Shown: positions 1 through 7,259 of the stretch, piece by piece
Layout: each line of letters starts with the position of its first letter
Numbering within the stretch: position 1 is the first letter of the stretch
Source: Devosiaceae bacterium
Lineage (GTDB): Bacteria > Pseudomonadota > Alphaproteobacteria > Rhizobiales > Devosiaceae
Reading direction: 5' to 3'
Length of the DNA: 18,000 nucleotides
Assembly: GCA_021648375.1 (NCBI GenBank)
Contig: JAKISW010000046.1
Coordinates: 1 to 18,000, forward strand
Translations under genes and position numbers: made by a program
Notes under the pieces: model-generated
Told to the model about the DNA's origin: nothing
Database searches by the model: none
What the model saw: only the letters and a program-made list of their open reading frames with translations

Positions 1-243
1 GGTAAGTTCAGCAAATATTCCATCAACCGTGGGGGTGGATACCCGTGGTACCGAACCGGGTCGCGAGGTCAGCAATCCCTGACGCTGCAAAGAAAACAAA
101 GCTTCACGCACCGAGGATCTTCCCGCGTCAAAATCTTCCATGATCTGACGTTCCGCCGGCAATCTATCGCCCGGTCTTAATCTTCCCGATAGAACCAAAA
201 GTTCAAAATGTTCAGCAATTTCCTGATATTTCTTTCGTACCAT
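1..243 (-). CDS. GntR-family (FadR subfamily) transcriptional regulator, 3' end outside the window
   Basis: Reading leftwards from an ATG at 243, the frame stays open for 81 codons to the window edge, so only the N-terminal part is present. It is a winged helix-turn-helix DNA-binding domain. The start (MVRKKYQEIAEHFELLVLSG) leads into RLRPGDRLPAERQIMEDF and then the recognition-helix region SSVREALFSLQRQGLL, which is the classic GntR signature. The FadR subfamily assignment comes from the spacing and the S-VREAL-LQ-G pattern. The C-terminal ligand-binding domain lies outside, so the effector cannot be read. It is transcribed away from the sugar operon that begins at 648, the usual arrangement for a local repressor of a catabolic operon. 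Its control of that operon is inferred from position. Confidence 0.85.
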   Translation of the reverse strand, partial: MVRKKYQEIAEHFELLVLSGRLRPGDRLPAERQIMEDFDAGRSSVREALFSLQRQGLLTSRPGSVPRVSTPTVDGIFAELT

Positions 244-562
244 CGCCCCTGATTAGTCCTATTTGTTCCGCCCGAATGATATATTAAGGAATTCAACCGC
301 ACTTGCCAGCTATTTTAGAACCCGACCGATTTTTCCCAACCAAAACACTTAAAAACACAAGGCAAAAAAACCTCACTTGAACTTGTAATGACAAAGCGAC
401 AAAATCAAATGCGGGTTCTGATTAGTGATGATGTGCAAACAGGTTGCGCTTTTTTATCAATGTAAATTGAACTAATGAGATCAAACAAGAAGTTTGTCGA
501 AGTTTAAATGAAAAACTGTTTGGTAAATTTAATGGCATTGAGGCTATATTATGTGAATTGTT

Positions 563-577
563 AGCAATTTAATTGCT
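563..577. promoter_or_regulatory. Candidate operator: perfect 7-bp inverted repeat upstream of the sugar operon
   Basis: The sequence AGCAATT-T-AATTGCT is a perfect dyad with a single central base. It lies 22 bp upstream of the candidate -35 hexamer at 599. The position suits a repressor or activator binding site, and the divergently encoded GntR protein is the obvious candidate binder. It does not match a GntR consensus that I know, and AT-rich DNA yields such palindromes by chance fairly often. Confidence 0.3.
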
Positions 578-598
578 TTGTAATTTTATTTCTCGCGA

Positions 599-626
599 TT
601 GACAATCTTTAGAATTTTAGTCATAC
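599..626 (+). promoter_or_regulatory. Candidate sigma-70 promoter for the sugar operon
   Basis: A consensus -35 TTGACA (599-604) is followed after 16 bp by TCATAC (621-626), a weak -10. Transcription would begin near 633, which leaves a very short leader before the Shine-Dalgarno AGGAG at 637-641. The strong -35, weak -10 and short leader make this tentative. Confidence 0.35.
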
Positions 627-647
627 CAAAATTAATAGGAGTAAGGC

Positions 648-1523
648 ATGAGCCAAAAATATTGTGTGCTGGGTTTGGGCATTATGGGAAGCCGTGTTGC
701 TTACCGCCTCGCAAAAAATGGTTATGATGTTGTTGGCTGGAACCGCACTTTGGGACCTCATCTTGATAATCTGGCAAAAACCGTTCCCCTTGCTTCTTCT
801 CCTTGTGAAGCTGTGAAAGAAGCCGACATCATTCTGATGTTTTTACATGATGGTCCTGCTGTTCATCAGGTGCTTATAGATAATGGCACAGCGGACTGCA
901 TAAAAGCCGGTTCCTTGCTGGCAGATATGGGCACAAATACTCCTGATGAAGCCCGTTTTATCTTGGCGAACATCCCCAAAACCATCAGGTTTGTTGATGC
1001 GCCTGTTTCCGGTGGCCCAAAGGGTGCTGAGAACGCAACAATGTCAATATTTCTGGGATGCGGCCAATCCGATCTTGATCTGGCCAAAAAAGCCCTTGGT
1101 GCCGTTGGCCGCGTTACTCATATGGGAAAAGTTGGAACCGGACAGGCGGCCAAACTTGCCAACCAGATAATTGTTGCCTGCTCCATTGCCGGGCTTGGTG
1201 AAGGGGTAGCATACGCCGAGGCCCTTGGTATAAAAGCTGAAAATCTTTTTTCGGCCATGCAGGGCGGTTTGGCCGATAGTGAAATTCTTCAAATCATGGG
1301 GCCTCGTATTGCCAGCGGTGATTTTTCTCCCCATGGGCGGGCAGCAACTCATCTAAAGGATTTGGATTGTGCGTTTTCTCAATTGGATGGTGTTGAGAAA
1401 AAACTTAAAGCCACAGCCACTGCAAAAAAATACCTGCAAAAACTCGTTGATGGAGGTGAGGACCTTGATCATTCGGCCATGGTTATTGCCGCCAGAGCAG
1501 CGTTGGCTGCTGACACCTCCTAA
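648..1523 (+). CDS. NAD(P)-dependent beta-hydroxyacid dehydrogenase (3-hydroxyisobutyrate dehydrogenase family)
   Basis: A 291-residue cytoplasmic oxidoreductase of the normal length for the beta-HAD family, whose members interconvert 2- or 3-hydroxyacids (or tartronate, succinate or similar semialdehydes) and the oxidised forms. The N-terminus carries the Rossmann motif GLGIMG at residues 9-14. The substrate motif DAPVSGG is at 117-123. The catalytic lysine lies in GQAAKLANQ (K169, with N172), and a second conserved lysine is in HLKDLD (K237). The start is supported by AGGAG at 637-641, six bases upstream. Specificity is not readable: 3-hydroxyisobutyrate dehydrogenase, tartronate-semialdehyde reductase and gamma-hydroxybutyrate-type enzymes share these motifs. 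The intact DAPVSGG differs from the YihU-type sulfolactaldehyde reductase signature. It is the first gene of a likely operon with an aldose dehydrogenase and a lactonase, so a role in sugar-acid metabolism is inferred. Confidence 0.88.
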   Translation: MSQKYCVLGLGIMGSRVAYRLAKNGYDVVGWNRTLGPHLDNLAKTVPLASSPCEAVKEADIILMFLHDGPAVHQVLIDNGTADCIKAGSLLADMGTNTPDEARFILANIPKTIRFVDAPVSGGPKGAENATMSIFLGCGQSDLDLAKKALGAVGRVTHMGKVGTGQAAKLANQIIVACSIAGLGEGVAYAEALGIKAENLFSAMQGGLADSEILQIMGPRIASGDFSPHGRAATHLKDLDCAFSQLDGVEKKLKATATAKKYLQKLVDGGEDLDHSAMVIAARAALAADTS

Positions 1524-1576
1524 AAACAAACCTAATTTTTAATCTGATTTACAACTCTCTAATTGACGAGGAAACC

Positions 1577-2608
1577 ATGAAAAAAAATCTTAAGCGCCGC
1601 CAGGTTGGCAAAACCAAATGTGAAGTTTCAGTGCTTGGTCTGGGTGGTGCGCCCCTTGGCAATCTGTTTGAAGTTCTGCCTGAAGAGCAGGCTCTGGGCA
1701 CCGTTTCGGCGGCCTATGATGCAGGGGTGGGCCATTTTGATATGGCCCCCCAATATGGCCATGGGGTTGCCGAACATCGTTTTGGCCACATATTGCGCCA
1801 TAAAGAGCGCTCAAGTTTTACCCTGTCCACTAAAGTTGGCCGCTTGTTAAAACCGGTCCGCGATGGTGATTTCAAGCGCGGTAGCTGGAAGGGCGAATTG
1901 CAGTTTAAAATCGTGCACGATTATACCTATGATGGCGTTATGCGCTCGGTTGAAGATAGCTACCATCGTTTGGGCATGAACCAGATTGACATTGCCCTTA
2001 TCCACGATGTGGATGTGGCCCATCATGGTGATGATTATGATGCCAAATTTAAAGAGGCCATTGAAGGGGCGGTGCCGGCGCTGACAAAACTTCGCGATGC
2101 CGGAGTGATCAAAGCCATTGGCATTGGCGTAAATGAAGTTGGCCCCAGCGTTCAATTTGCCAAAAATTCTCAACTGGATTGTTATATGCTGGCCGGGCGA
2201 TATTCTCTGTTGGAGCAGGATGGCTTGGAAGAGCTTTTTCCCCTGGCAGAAAAACAGGGATTTTCCTTTTTGATTGCCGGGCCATTTAAGTCTGGAATTT
2301 TGGCCACCGGAGCCACCCCCGGTGCTACCCATGACTATCGCGCTGCCTCTGATGCTGTTATTGAAAAGGTCAATCGTTTGAGTGAAATTTGCCAACGGCA
2401 CAATACACCACTGGCCGCTGCCGCCATTCAGTTTCCTCTGGGTCAGGAGCGTGTGGCCTCAATTGTTACCGGAGCGGTTAAGCCCGAAGAAATAGAGCAA
2501 AATGTGGAATTGATGGCCTTCAAAATTCCTGATGATCTGTGGGCAGAGTTGCGCCACGAGGGACTAATCAACGAAGCAGCGCCCATTCCCAAAGGCCCGT
2601 TTGCATGA
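1577..2608 (+). CDS. Aldo/keto reductase, probable aldose (L-fucose / D-threo-aldose) 1-dehydrogenase
   Basis: A 343-residue TIM-barrel NAD(P)-dependent oxidoreductase. The AKR catalytic tetrad is visible as D55 and Y60 in HFDMAPQYGHG, K86 in STKVGR, and H143 in LIHDVD. The opening VSVLGLGGAPLGNL, the GVAEHRFG segment and the late FPLGQERVASIVTGA segment resemble the branch called L-fucose dehydrogenase, D-threo-aldose 1-dehydrogenase or pyridoxal 4-dehydrogenase. This branch oxidises an aldose at C1 to its lactone. It begins 53 bp after the beta-HAD gene, with GAGGA at 1568-1572 as ribosome binding site. Its stop overlaps the lactonase start in an ATGA tetramer (2605-2608). A lactone-forming dehydrogenase coupled to a lactonase fits an oxidative sugar pathway. 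The true substrate (fucose, arabinose, galactose-like or another) is unknown. Confidence 0.85.
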   Translation: MKKNLKRRQVGKTKCEVSVLGLGGAPLGNLFEVLPEEQALGTVSAAYDAGVGHFDMAPQYGHGVAEHRFGHILRHKERSSFTLSTKVGRLLKPVRDGDFKRGSWKGELQFKIVHDYTYDGVMRSVEDSYHRLGMNQIDIALIHDVDVAHHGDDYDAKFKEAIEGAVPALTKLRDAGVIKAIGIGVNEVGPSVQFAKNSQLDCYMLAGRYSLLEQDGLEELFPLAEKQGFSFLIAGPFKSGILATGATPGATHDYRAASDAVIEKVNRLSEICQRHNTPLAAAAIQFPLGQERVASIVTGAVKPEEIEQNVELMAFKIPDDLWAELRHEGLINEAAPIPKGPFA

Positions 2609-3528
2609 ATATAGATACGCCTGAATGTTTCCATAAAACCAACGCCATATTGGGTGAGGGTCCACTTTGGGATCACAGGCAAGATGCTCTGTTCTGGATT
2701 GATATTTCGCGTCCGGCGGTTTTACGACACGATCTGAATAACGGGCAAACCGGCCATTGGCCGATGCCCTCTGCTATTGGTGCTATTGGCTTGAGCACCA
2801 ATAATCAGCTTTTGCTTGCTCTGGAAAACCAACATATTTGTCTGTTGGATTTGCAAAGCGGCGACTTGCAAACCATTGCCAATCCGATTGCAGATTTTGG
2901 ATTACAGGAAATTGGCGGCAGATATAATGATGGCCGAGTTGACCAAAAGGGAAATTTTTGGGTTGGGTGGCTAACCCATGATCGAAAAAATCCCGGGGCC
3001 TTGTTTCGAATGGATTCCAAGGGGAACATAAAAAAAATCCTTGATGATCCGATTGCGCCAAATGGCATCGGCTGGTCACCGGACGGCACAATTATGTATG
3101 TCACGGATTCTCATATCAACACCATCTGGGCCTATGATTGTGATCTGGAGAGTGGCGAACTGGGTAGGCGCAGAATGTTGGCCCGTCAGGATCGCAATAT
3201 TGGGATTTTTGATGGCTTGTGCGTTGATGCACAGGGCAATATCTGGAGTGCACTTTATGGGGGAGGTGCGGTGGTAAAACTATCCCCTAATGAAGACTCT
3301 AAGAGTGGGCCAGAGATAGCCAGAATAGAATTGCCGGTGAATTTAGTTACCAGCTGCTGTTTTGCGGGTGATGACCTTAAAACCATGGTCATCACCACAG
3401 CCGTTCGCAATCAGTGCGAAACGGAGCTGCAAAAATATCCCCTGTCTGGCTCGTTGTTTCGCCTGCCAATGTGCACGCCGGGATTGCAGGAAACTGTATT
3501 TGATTATGCTGGTGATAGTTCAGACTGA
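2605..3528 (+). CDS. SMP-30/gluconolactonase/LRE family sugar lactonase
   Basis: A 307-residue six-bladed beta-propeller lactonase that would open the sugar lactone made by the preceding dehydrogenase, needing a divalent metal. Metal ligands are clear: E18 in ILGEGPLWD, N153 in APNGIGWSPDG and D203 in FDGLCVDAQG, positions almost identical to those of animal SMP-30. Supporting residues include N108 and D109 in RYNDGRVD. The start is the ATG at 2605, inside the aldo/keto reductase stop (ATGA), which implies translational coupling. An in-frame ATG at 2539 lies within the upstream gene and adds residues unlike the family. No signal peptide is seen, so it is cytoplasmic. The 3' end overlaps the oppositely oriented DUF934 gene by 25 bp (3504-3528). 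Substrate is inferred from the neighbours only. Confidence 0.88.
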   Translation: MNIDTPECFHKTNAILGEGPLWDHRQDALFWIDISRPAVLRHDLNNGQTGHWPMPSAIGAIGLSTNNQLLLALENQHICLLDLQSGDLQTIANPIADFGLQEIGGRYNDGRVDQKGNFWVGWLTHDRKNPGALFRMDSKGNIKKILDDPIAPNGIGWSPDGTIMYVTDSHINTIWAYDCDLESGELGRRRMLARQDRNIGIFDGLCVDAQGNIWSALYGGGAVVKLSPNEDSKSGPEIARIELPVNLVTSCCFAGDDLKTMVITTAVRNQCETELQKYPLSGSLFRLPMCTPGLQETVFDYAGDSSD

Positions 3529-3947
3529 TCCCCATTTACCTCCATTTCAGTAAGTCTGGTCAGATAATTATCTCTGGTTCGCTTTAGTGCATCGCTCCAT
3601 TGAAATTGAGGCTGACGTTTGGCCTCACTTGCAGAAATTTCCAACTCATCAAAACCACACCTTATCGCCAGTGGATATTGATCGGCAATCACCGGACCCT
3701 TTAGGCGCAATATCCCTTTGAACCCGGATGTGCGAATTTTTTTGGCCTGGGAAAAAGCCCGTCCATCATTAAATGCCAAAACATTTATTACTATCACCGC
3801 AATATCCGTATCGGAAAAATCAGCGGGCGTGAAATTCTCTCCTGATTTCAGCTCGATTGTTTTGCCGGGTTTTTGCTCGTGAGGCGGGCAAAATTTCCCA
3901 TCCCTGACGATTATTGAGTTTTGATCCTGTGTAAATTCAAGCGACAT
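3504..3947 (-). CDS. DUF934 protein, conserved partner of assimilatory sulfite reductase
   Basis: A 147-residue protein recognised by the DUF934 core FNDGRAFSQAKKIRTSGFKG (59-78) and IRCGFDELEI (93-102). The family is found almost only beside cysI/cysH in Proteobacteria and is often annotated as an oxidoreductase linked to sulfite reductase. Its biochemical role is not established as far as I know. The start at 3947 is chosen because AAGGAG lies nine bases upstream and because homologues begin near here. The longer frame to 4061 lies inside cysI and adds a basic tail unlike the family. It overlaps the end of cysI by 11 bp, so it is co-translated as the last gene of the cysG-DUF2849-cysI-DUF934 operon. 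Its own end overlaps the convergent lactonase gene. Confidence 0.88.
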   Translation of the reverse strand: MSLEFTQDQNSIIVRDGKFCPPHEQKPGKTIELKSGENFTPADFSDTDIAVIVINVLAFNDGRAFSQAKKIRTSGFKGILRLKGPVIADQYPLAIRCGFDELEISASEAKRQPQFQWSDALKRTRDNYLTRLTEMEVNGDQSELSPA

Positions 3948-5607
3948 TCTGGCTCTCCTTTTTTGGATAAAGCGCCTCGATAAACGGAGAATGGCCAAGC
4001 CTTTTAAGACTGGATAAAAAGACCTCTTCCCTGCTTGTGCGCAGGTCCAGATAGGCCCCAATTAGCCTCTCGATGGCGGGCAAAAGTTCTTCGGCTGAAA
4101 AACCTCGCCCGGCTCTTTTGCCAATCGCCATGGTAAGGTCAGCTGCTCCCCCAAGGGTGATTTGATAATTTTCTATGCCCCCTTTTTCCAAACCTAAAAT
4201 ACCGATATGGCCCAGATGATGATGGCCGCAGGCATTGATGCAACCGGAAATTTTCAGCTTTATATCGCCGATCTCATGCTCAAGTTTTAATTCATCAAAC
4301 CGGCGCGAAATATCCTTGGCAACAGGAATGGAGCGGGCGGTAGCCAAAGCGCAGTAATCCATTCCGGGGCAGGCAATAATATCGGAAATCAAACCGATAT
4401 TTGCACTTGCTAAATCTGCCGCCTGCAACAGCTTATAGACTTCTGGCAAATGGCGTTTTTGCACATGGGGTAAAATGATATTTTGCTCATGGGAAATCCG
4501 AAGTTCATCATGGCTGAACCTTTGCGCAATATCGGCCAGAACCCGCATTTGCTCAGATGTGGCGTCCCCGGGCGTTTGTCCGATATTTTTTAGCGATACC
4601 GTGACAATTGCATAATTCTCGCGCCGGTGATCGGCGATATTTCTTTTTACAAAAATATCAAATTGAGGAGATTCTGAGCGCTCTGCTTCAAAATTTTCAT
4701 AGGTGCTTTGTTCAAAATCCGGAGCCAAAAATCTTTTCTCGATTGCCGCGATTAATTTATCAGATGGTTTTTGAAACTCTGATTTTTGCAGTTTGAAATT
4801 CTCTTCAACCCGTCTGGTGATTTCTTCAATTCCGGTCTCATGAACCAGAATTTTTATCCGCGCCTTATATTTATTGTCCCGTCGACCGCCAAGATTATAA
4901 ACCTGCAAAATCGCTTCAATATAAGGCAGTAAATCAGCTTTAGGCAAAAATTCGCGAATGGTATGCCCGACAAAGGGAGAGCGTCCCAACCCACCACCAA
5001 TAATTACCTGATAGCCGACCTCACCCTGTTGATTGCGTAAAATTCTGAGGCCGATATCGTGGGCTTTGACCACGGCGCGATCATTTGGCGAACCGGTGAT
5101 TGCAATCTTGAATTTACGTGGCAAATATTGAAATTGGGGATGGTCTGTTGACCATTGGCGCAACAGTTCAGCGCTGGGACGCGGGTCTTCAATTTCATCA
5201 ATTGATGCTCCGGAGAAATGATCAGCGGTGACATTCCTCACGCAATTGCCAGAAGTCTGAATGGCGTGCATATTCACATCGGCCAGCGCGTCTAAAATAT
5301 CAGCGACATTTTCAAGCTTTGGCCAATTAAACTGAATGTTTTGTCTGGTGGTGAAGTGGCCATAGCCCTTGTCCCAGCGATCAGCGATATAGGCAAATTT
5401 TCGCATTTGATCAGAATTCAAACTGCCATAGGGAATAGCAATTCTAAGCATATAGGCATGCAGTTGCAGGTATAGCCCGTTCATTAAACGCAGGGTTCTA
5501 AATTCCTCCTCGCTCAGAGATCCGTTCAGGCGTTTCTCGATCTGTTCGCGGAACTGAGAAACTCTTTGGCGGACAAATTTTTGATCAAATTCATTATACG
5601 CATACAT
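3937..5607 (-). CDS. cysI: Assimilatory sulfite reductase, hemoprotein (beta) subunit
   Basis: A 556-residue siroheme and [4Fe-4S] enzyme that performs the six-electron reduction of sulfite to sulfide in the cytoplasm. The coupled cofactor-binding cysteines are C413 and C419 (ACPGMDYCALATARS) and C456 and C460 (ISGCINACGHHHLGHIG). The first nitrite/sulfite reductase repeat is marked by GYGHFTTRQNIQFNW (81-95) and QTSGNCVRNV (117-126). A second ferredoxin-like repeat is marked by SHDELRISHEQNIILPHV (365-382). Length matches alphaproteobacterial CysI. The ATG directly follows the stop of the DUF2849 gene (5608-5610) with no spacer, and the end overlaps DUF934. No CysJ flavoprotein is encoded here, so the electron donor (ferredoxin or an unlinked flavoprotein) is open. 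Confidence 0.96.
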   Translation of the reverse strand: MYAYNEFDQKFVRQRVSQFREQIEKRLNGSLSEEEFRTLRLMNGLYLQLHAYMLRIAIPYGSLNSDQMRKFAYIADRWDKGYGHFTTRQNIQFNWPKLENVADILDALADVNMHAIQTSGNCVRNVTADHFSGASIDEIEDPRPSAELLRQWSTDHPQFQYLPRKFKIAITGSPNDRAVVKAHDIGLRILRNQQGEVGYQVIIGGGLGRSPFVGHTIREFLPKADLLPYIEAILQVYNLGGRRDNKYKARIKILVHETGIEEITRRVEENFKLQKSEFQKPSDKLIAAIEKRFLAPDFEQSTYENFEAERSESPQFDIFVKRNIADHRRENYAIVTVSLKNIGQTPGDATSEQMRVLADIAQRFSHDELRISHEQNIILPHVQKRHLPEVYKLLQAADLASANIGLISDIIACPGMDYCALATARSIPVAKDISRRFDELKLEHEIGDIKLKISGCINACGHHHLGHIGILGLEKGGIENYQITLGGAADLTMAIGKRAGRGFSAEELLPAIERLIGAYLDLRTSREEVFLSSLKRLGHSPFIEALYPKKESQNVA

Positions 5608-5928
5608 TTATGCAACGCCTTGCTGATTGTTAAATTCCTGTTTGCCGTGAAAATAGTTTGATGGCCCTTTGGTGCGAAATTTCTCGCGAAAATGTAAAAG
5701 TTCCACTGGCCGGCCATCGCGAGCTGCAACATCCGCCAGATAGGCACCGACAATATGATGCTGGTGAAAATTTGTGCTGTCCAAAAGCCTGGTCGCTTCA
5801 TCTTCGTTGAGGCATATTTTTGCCTCGTGAAAATCCCGTGACCACAAATTTGATGACGTGAGATAAACCGCATCTCCGACCAGCAGATCGTTGGCGGTAA
5901 CGATTTTGGTAACGAATGCACGTGCCAT
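5608..5928 (-). CDS. DUF2849 protein, small conserved partner of CysI
   Basis: A 106-residue protein beginning MARAFVTKIVTANDLLVGDAVYLTSS, typical of DUF2849, a family found next to cysI in Alphaproteobacteria. It has no cysteine cluster, signal peptide or membrane segment; it has one cysteine and several histidines. Function is not known. Strict linkage to siroheme synthesis and sulfite reductase suggests a structural, regulatory or electron-transfer role for CysI, which is inference. A strong AAAGGAG lies six bases before the ATG, and the stop abuts the cysI ATG, so the two proteins are probably made together. It lies 24 bp after cysG. Confidence 0.88.
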   Translation of the reverse strand: MARAFVTKIVTANDLLVGDAVYLTSSNLWSRDFHEAKICLNEDEATRLLDSTNFHQHHIVGAYLADVAARDGRPVELLHFREKFRTKGPSNYFHGKQEFNNQQGVA

Positions 5929-5952
5929 TTTTTTCTCCTTTCGGGCTTAGGT

Positions 5953-7086
5953 CTAAATTAGTGATTCCAAGACGCCGAAATTTTTGACTTCGGTTGGCTT
6001 GCTATTAAAATTGTTGCTGTTTGCTGCACGCCCGATTGCGCACCTTAATTGGTCAATTGGCTGGGAGTGGTTTGGCTGCAAACCTCCCTGATTTATTTCA
6101 ATGCCCGGCACCATTTCAAAAGGGATTTTTTGGGCTTTCAAAGTGGCAAAAACATCAGGGTCAAAATTTTGTGGTCGGCCAGATCCGGGAACAATAATAA
6201 CAATTTGTTTGTCTTTGAGCGCCAATGAATCCAATATGCCAAACAGATTGGAATGCAAATTTTTAACATCAATAAATTTTGCTTCACGCCGGGCCAAATC
6301 AATTACAGCTTCATCTATATTAGTGTCATGAATTACCAAATCTGCTTCACTAATTAGAAGGCGAGATCGCAAAGTTAGATGCTCTGGTGCGCCCGGACCG
6401 GCTCCGATCAGTGCGAAGGATGTGGAAGAAGGTTTGGTCAAATTGTGCTTTTGAAAAAGCGCCTGCAAGGCAGGAACTATCGCGGCTTCTCCCCCTTTTT
6501 GAAAAGCTGTTGGCCCCTCTTTTTTAAAGAATTTTTCCCAGAAATTGCGTCGGATTTTTAAGGTAGGCAGGTTTGCTGCAATATCTCGAAACTTCATGGC
6601 GGCACGGGCTAAAATTCCGGTGTAAGAGGGCACAATTTCTTCAATTTGCCCTTTGATTTTTCGCGCCAGCACCGGCGCTGTGCCCTCGGTGCCAATGGCT
6701 ATGGTTACCGGGCTGCGATCAACAATTGCCGGTGTCAAAAAATCGCTGTTTTCAAGATCATCGACAATATTGACATCAATGGCGTTATTTTTGCCGATTT
6801 CATGGATCCGCAAATCCTCTTTTTTATCACCACTGGTGGCAAAAATCAGTGCAATATTACCCGGATTGTTTTTTGCAATATCCGTGGGTTTCAAATCCCT
6901 TTCAATCAGCTCTATGGATTTTTCACTGTGCCAGCGCCTGATCTGCGCCACCGGATTTTTCCCGAAAACCACAATCTGGGCTGGTGTTTTCATCAGCAGG
7001 CGAATTTTGGCCACCGCGATTTCACTTGCTCCACAAAACAGCACTTTCTTTTGCGAAAGATTTAAAAAAACCGGATAAAAATTCAT
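5953..7086 (-). CDS. cysG: Siroheme synthase with intact dehydrogenase/ferrochelatase domain and degenerate, shortened methyltransferase domain
   Basis: A 377-residue protein (379 if the GTG at 7092 is used), shorter than the roughly 460-480 residues of full CysG. Residues 1-170 form the Met8-type precorrin-2 dehydrogenase/sirohydrochlorin ferrochelatase part: LFCGASEIAVAKIRLL (NAD site, 17-31), NIVDD (106-110, with the likely catalytic Asp), and DRSPVTIAIGTEGTAPVLARKIKGQIE. From about 223 a SUMT (uroporphyrinogen III methyltransferase) domain starts with FALIGAGPGAPEHLTLRSRLL. The expected GGDPFxFGRGGEE loop is replaced by VPGSGRPQNFDPD, and the protein ends about 50 residues after VPGIEI, so the C-terminal half of the domain is missing. 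The methyltransferase is probably inactive and precorrin-2 would come from another enzyme. The ATG at 7086 is preferred because GGA sits eight bases upstream. First gene of the minus-strand sulfite reductase operon. Confidence 0.87.
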   Translation of the reverse strand: MNFYPVFLNLSQKKVLFCGASEIAVAKIRLLMKTPAQIVVFGKNPVAQIRRWHSEKSIELIERDLKPTDIAKNNPGNIALIFATSGDKKEDLRIHEIGKNNAIDVNIVDDLENSDFLTPAIVDRSPVTIAIGTEGTAPVLARKIKGQIEEIVPSYTGILARAAMKFRDIAANLPTLKIRRNFWEKFFKKEGPTAFQKGGEAAIVPALQALFQKHNLTKPSSTSFALIGAGPGAPEHLTLRSRLLISEADLVIHDTNIDEAVIDLARREAKFIDVKNLHSNLFGILDSLALKDKQIVIIVPGSGRPQNFDPDVFATLKAQKIPFEMVPGIEINQGGLQPNHSQPIDQLRCAIGRAANSNNFNSKPTEVKNFGVLESLI

Positions 7087-7118
7087 GGCCACATTCCATA
7101 TTATTAGAAACTTGTTCT

Positions 7119-7124
7119 ATTATA
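7119..7124 (-). promoter_or_regulatory. Candidate -10 element for the cysG operon
   Basis: Read on the minus strand this is TATAAT, a perfect sigma-70 -10 hexamer, placed 32 bp upstream of the preferred cysG ATG. The hexamer expected 17 bp further upstream (7142-7147, CACGAC on the minus strand) does not resemble TTGACA. The promoter may therefore depend on an activator; CysB-type LysR proteins do this in other proteobacteria, but no binding site was identified. Confidence 0.4.
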
Positions 7125-7259
7125 GGGAGCTTATTTCCAGAGTCGTGGCCTGAGGTTCCAAATTCTCCATGCTCAATAGAAATTTATTCTTCTTAGCCGG
7201 GGATAAAAGCAACAAGAAGAACGTTCGCATTGTTTTTGACGTTGGCCGGATAACAATCT

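Larger units (their letters stand above)
244..647. promoter_or_regulatory. Divergent intergenic region between the GntR regulator and the sugar operon
   Basis: This is about 400 bp of AT-rich sequence with no convincing gene, lying between divergent starts. It should hold promoters for both sides and operator sites for the regulator. Elements seen by eye are a TTGACA hexamer at 599-604 followed at 16 bp by TCATAC (621-626), a possible sigma-70 promoter for the gene at 648; a perfect dyad at 563-577; and a small TTGT-N4-ACAA inverted repeat at 383-394, which loosely resembles the GT...AC half-site pattern of FadR-type operators. None of these is proven. Confidence 0.6.

Noticed and set aside
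648..1523. Sulfolactaldehyde reductase (YihU) identity for the beta-HAD gene, which would have tied the sugar operon to soeABC
   Set aside because: The protein has the ordinary DAPVSGG motif of the general family, not the altered motif of YihU, and no sulfoquinovosidase, SQ isomerase, kinase or monooxygenase is present.
3947..4061. Longer start for the DUF934 gene
   Set aside because: The extra N-terminal residues lie inside cysI in another frame, and AAGGAG fits the ATG at 3947 instead.
7246..7258. GGATAACAATC, similar to part of a lac operator
   Set aside because: Only a short chance match without dyad symmetry; no LacI-type regulator is nearby.
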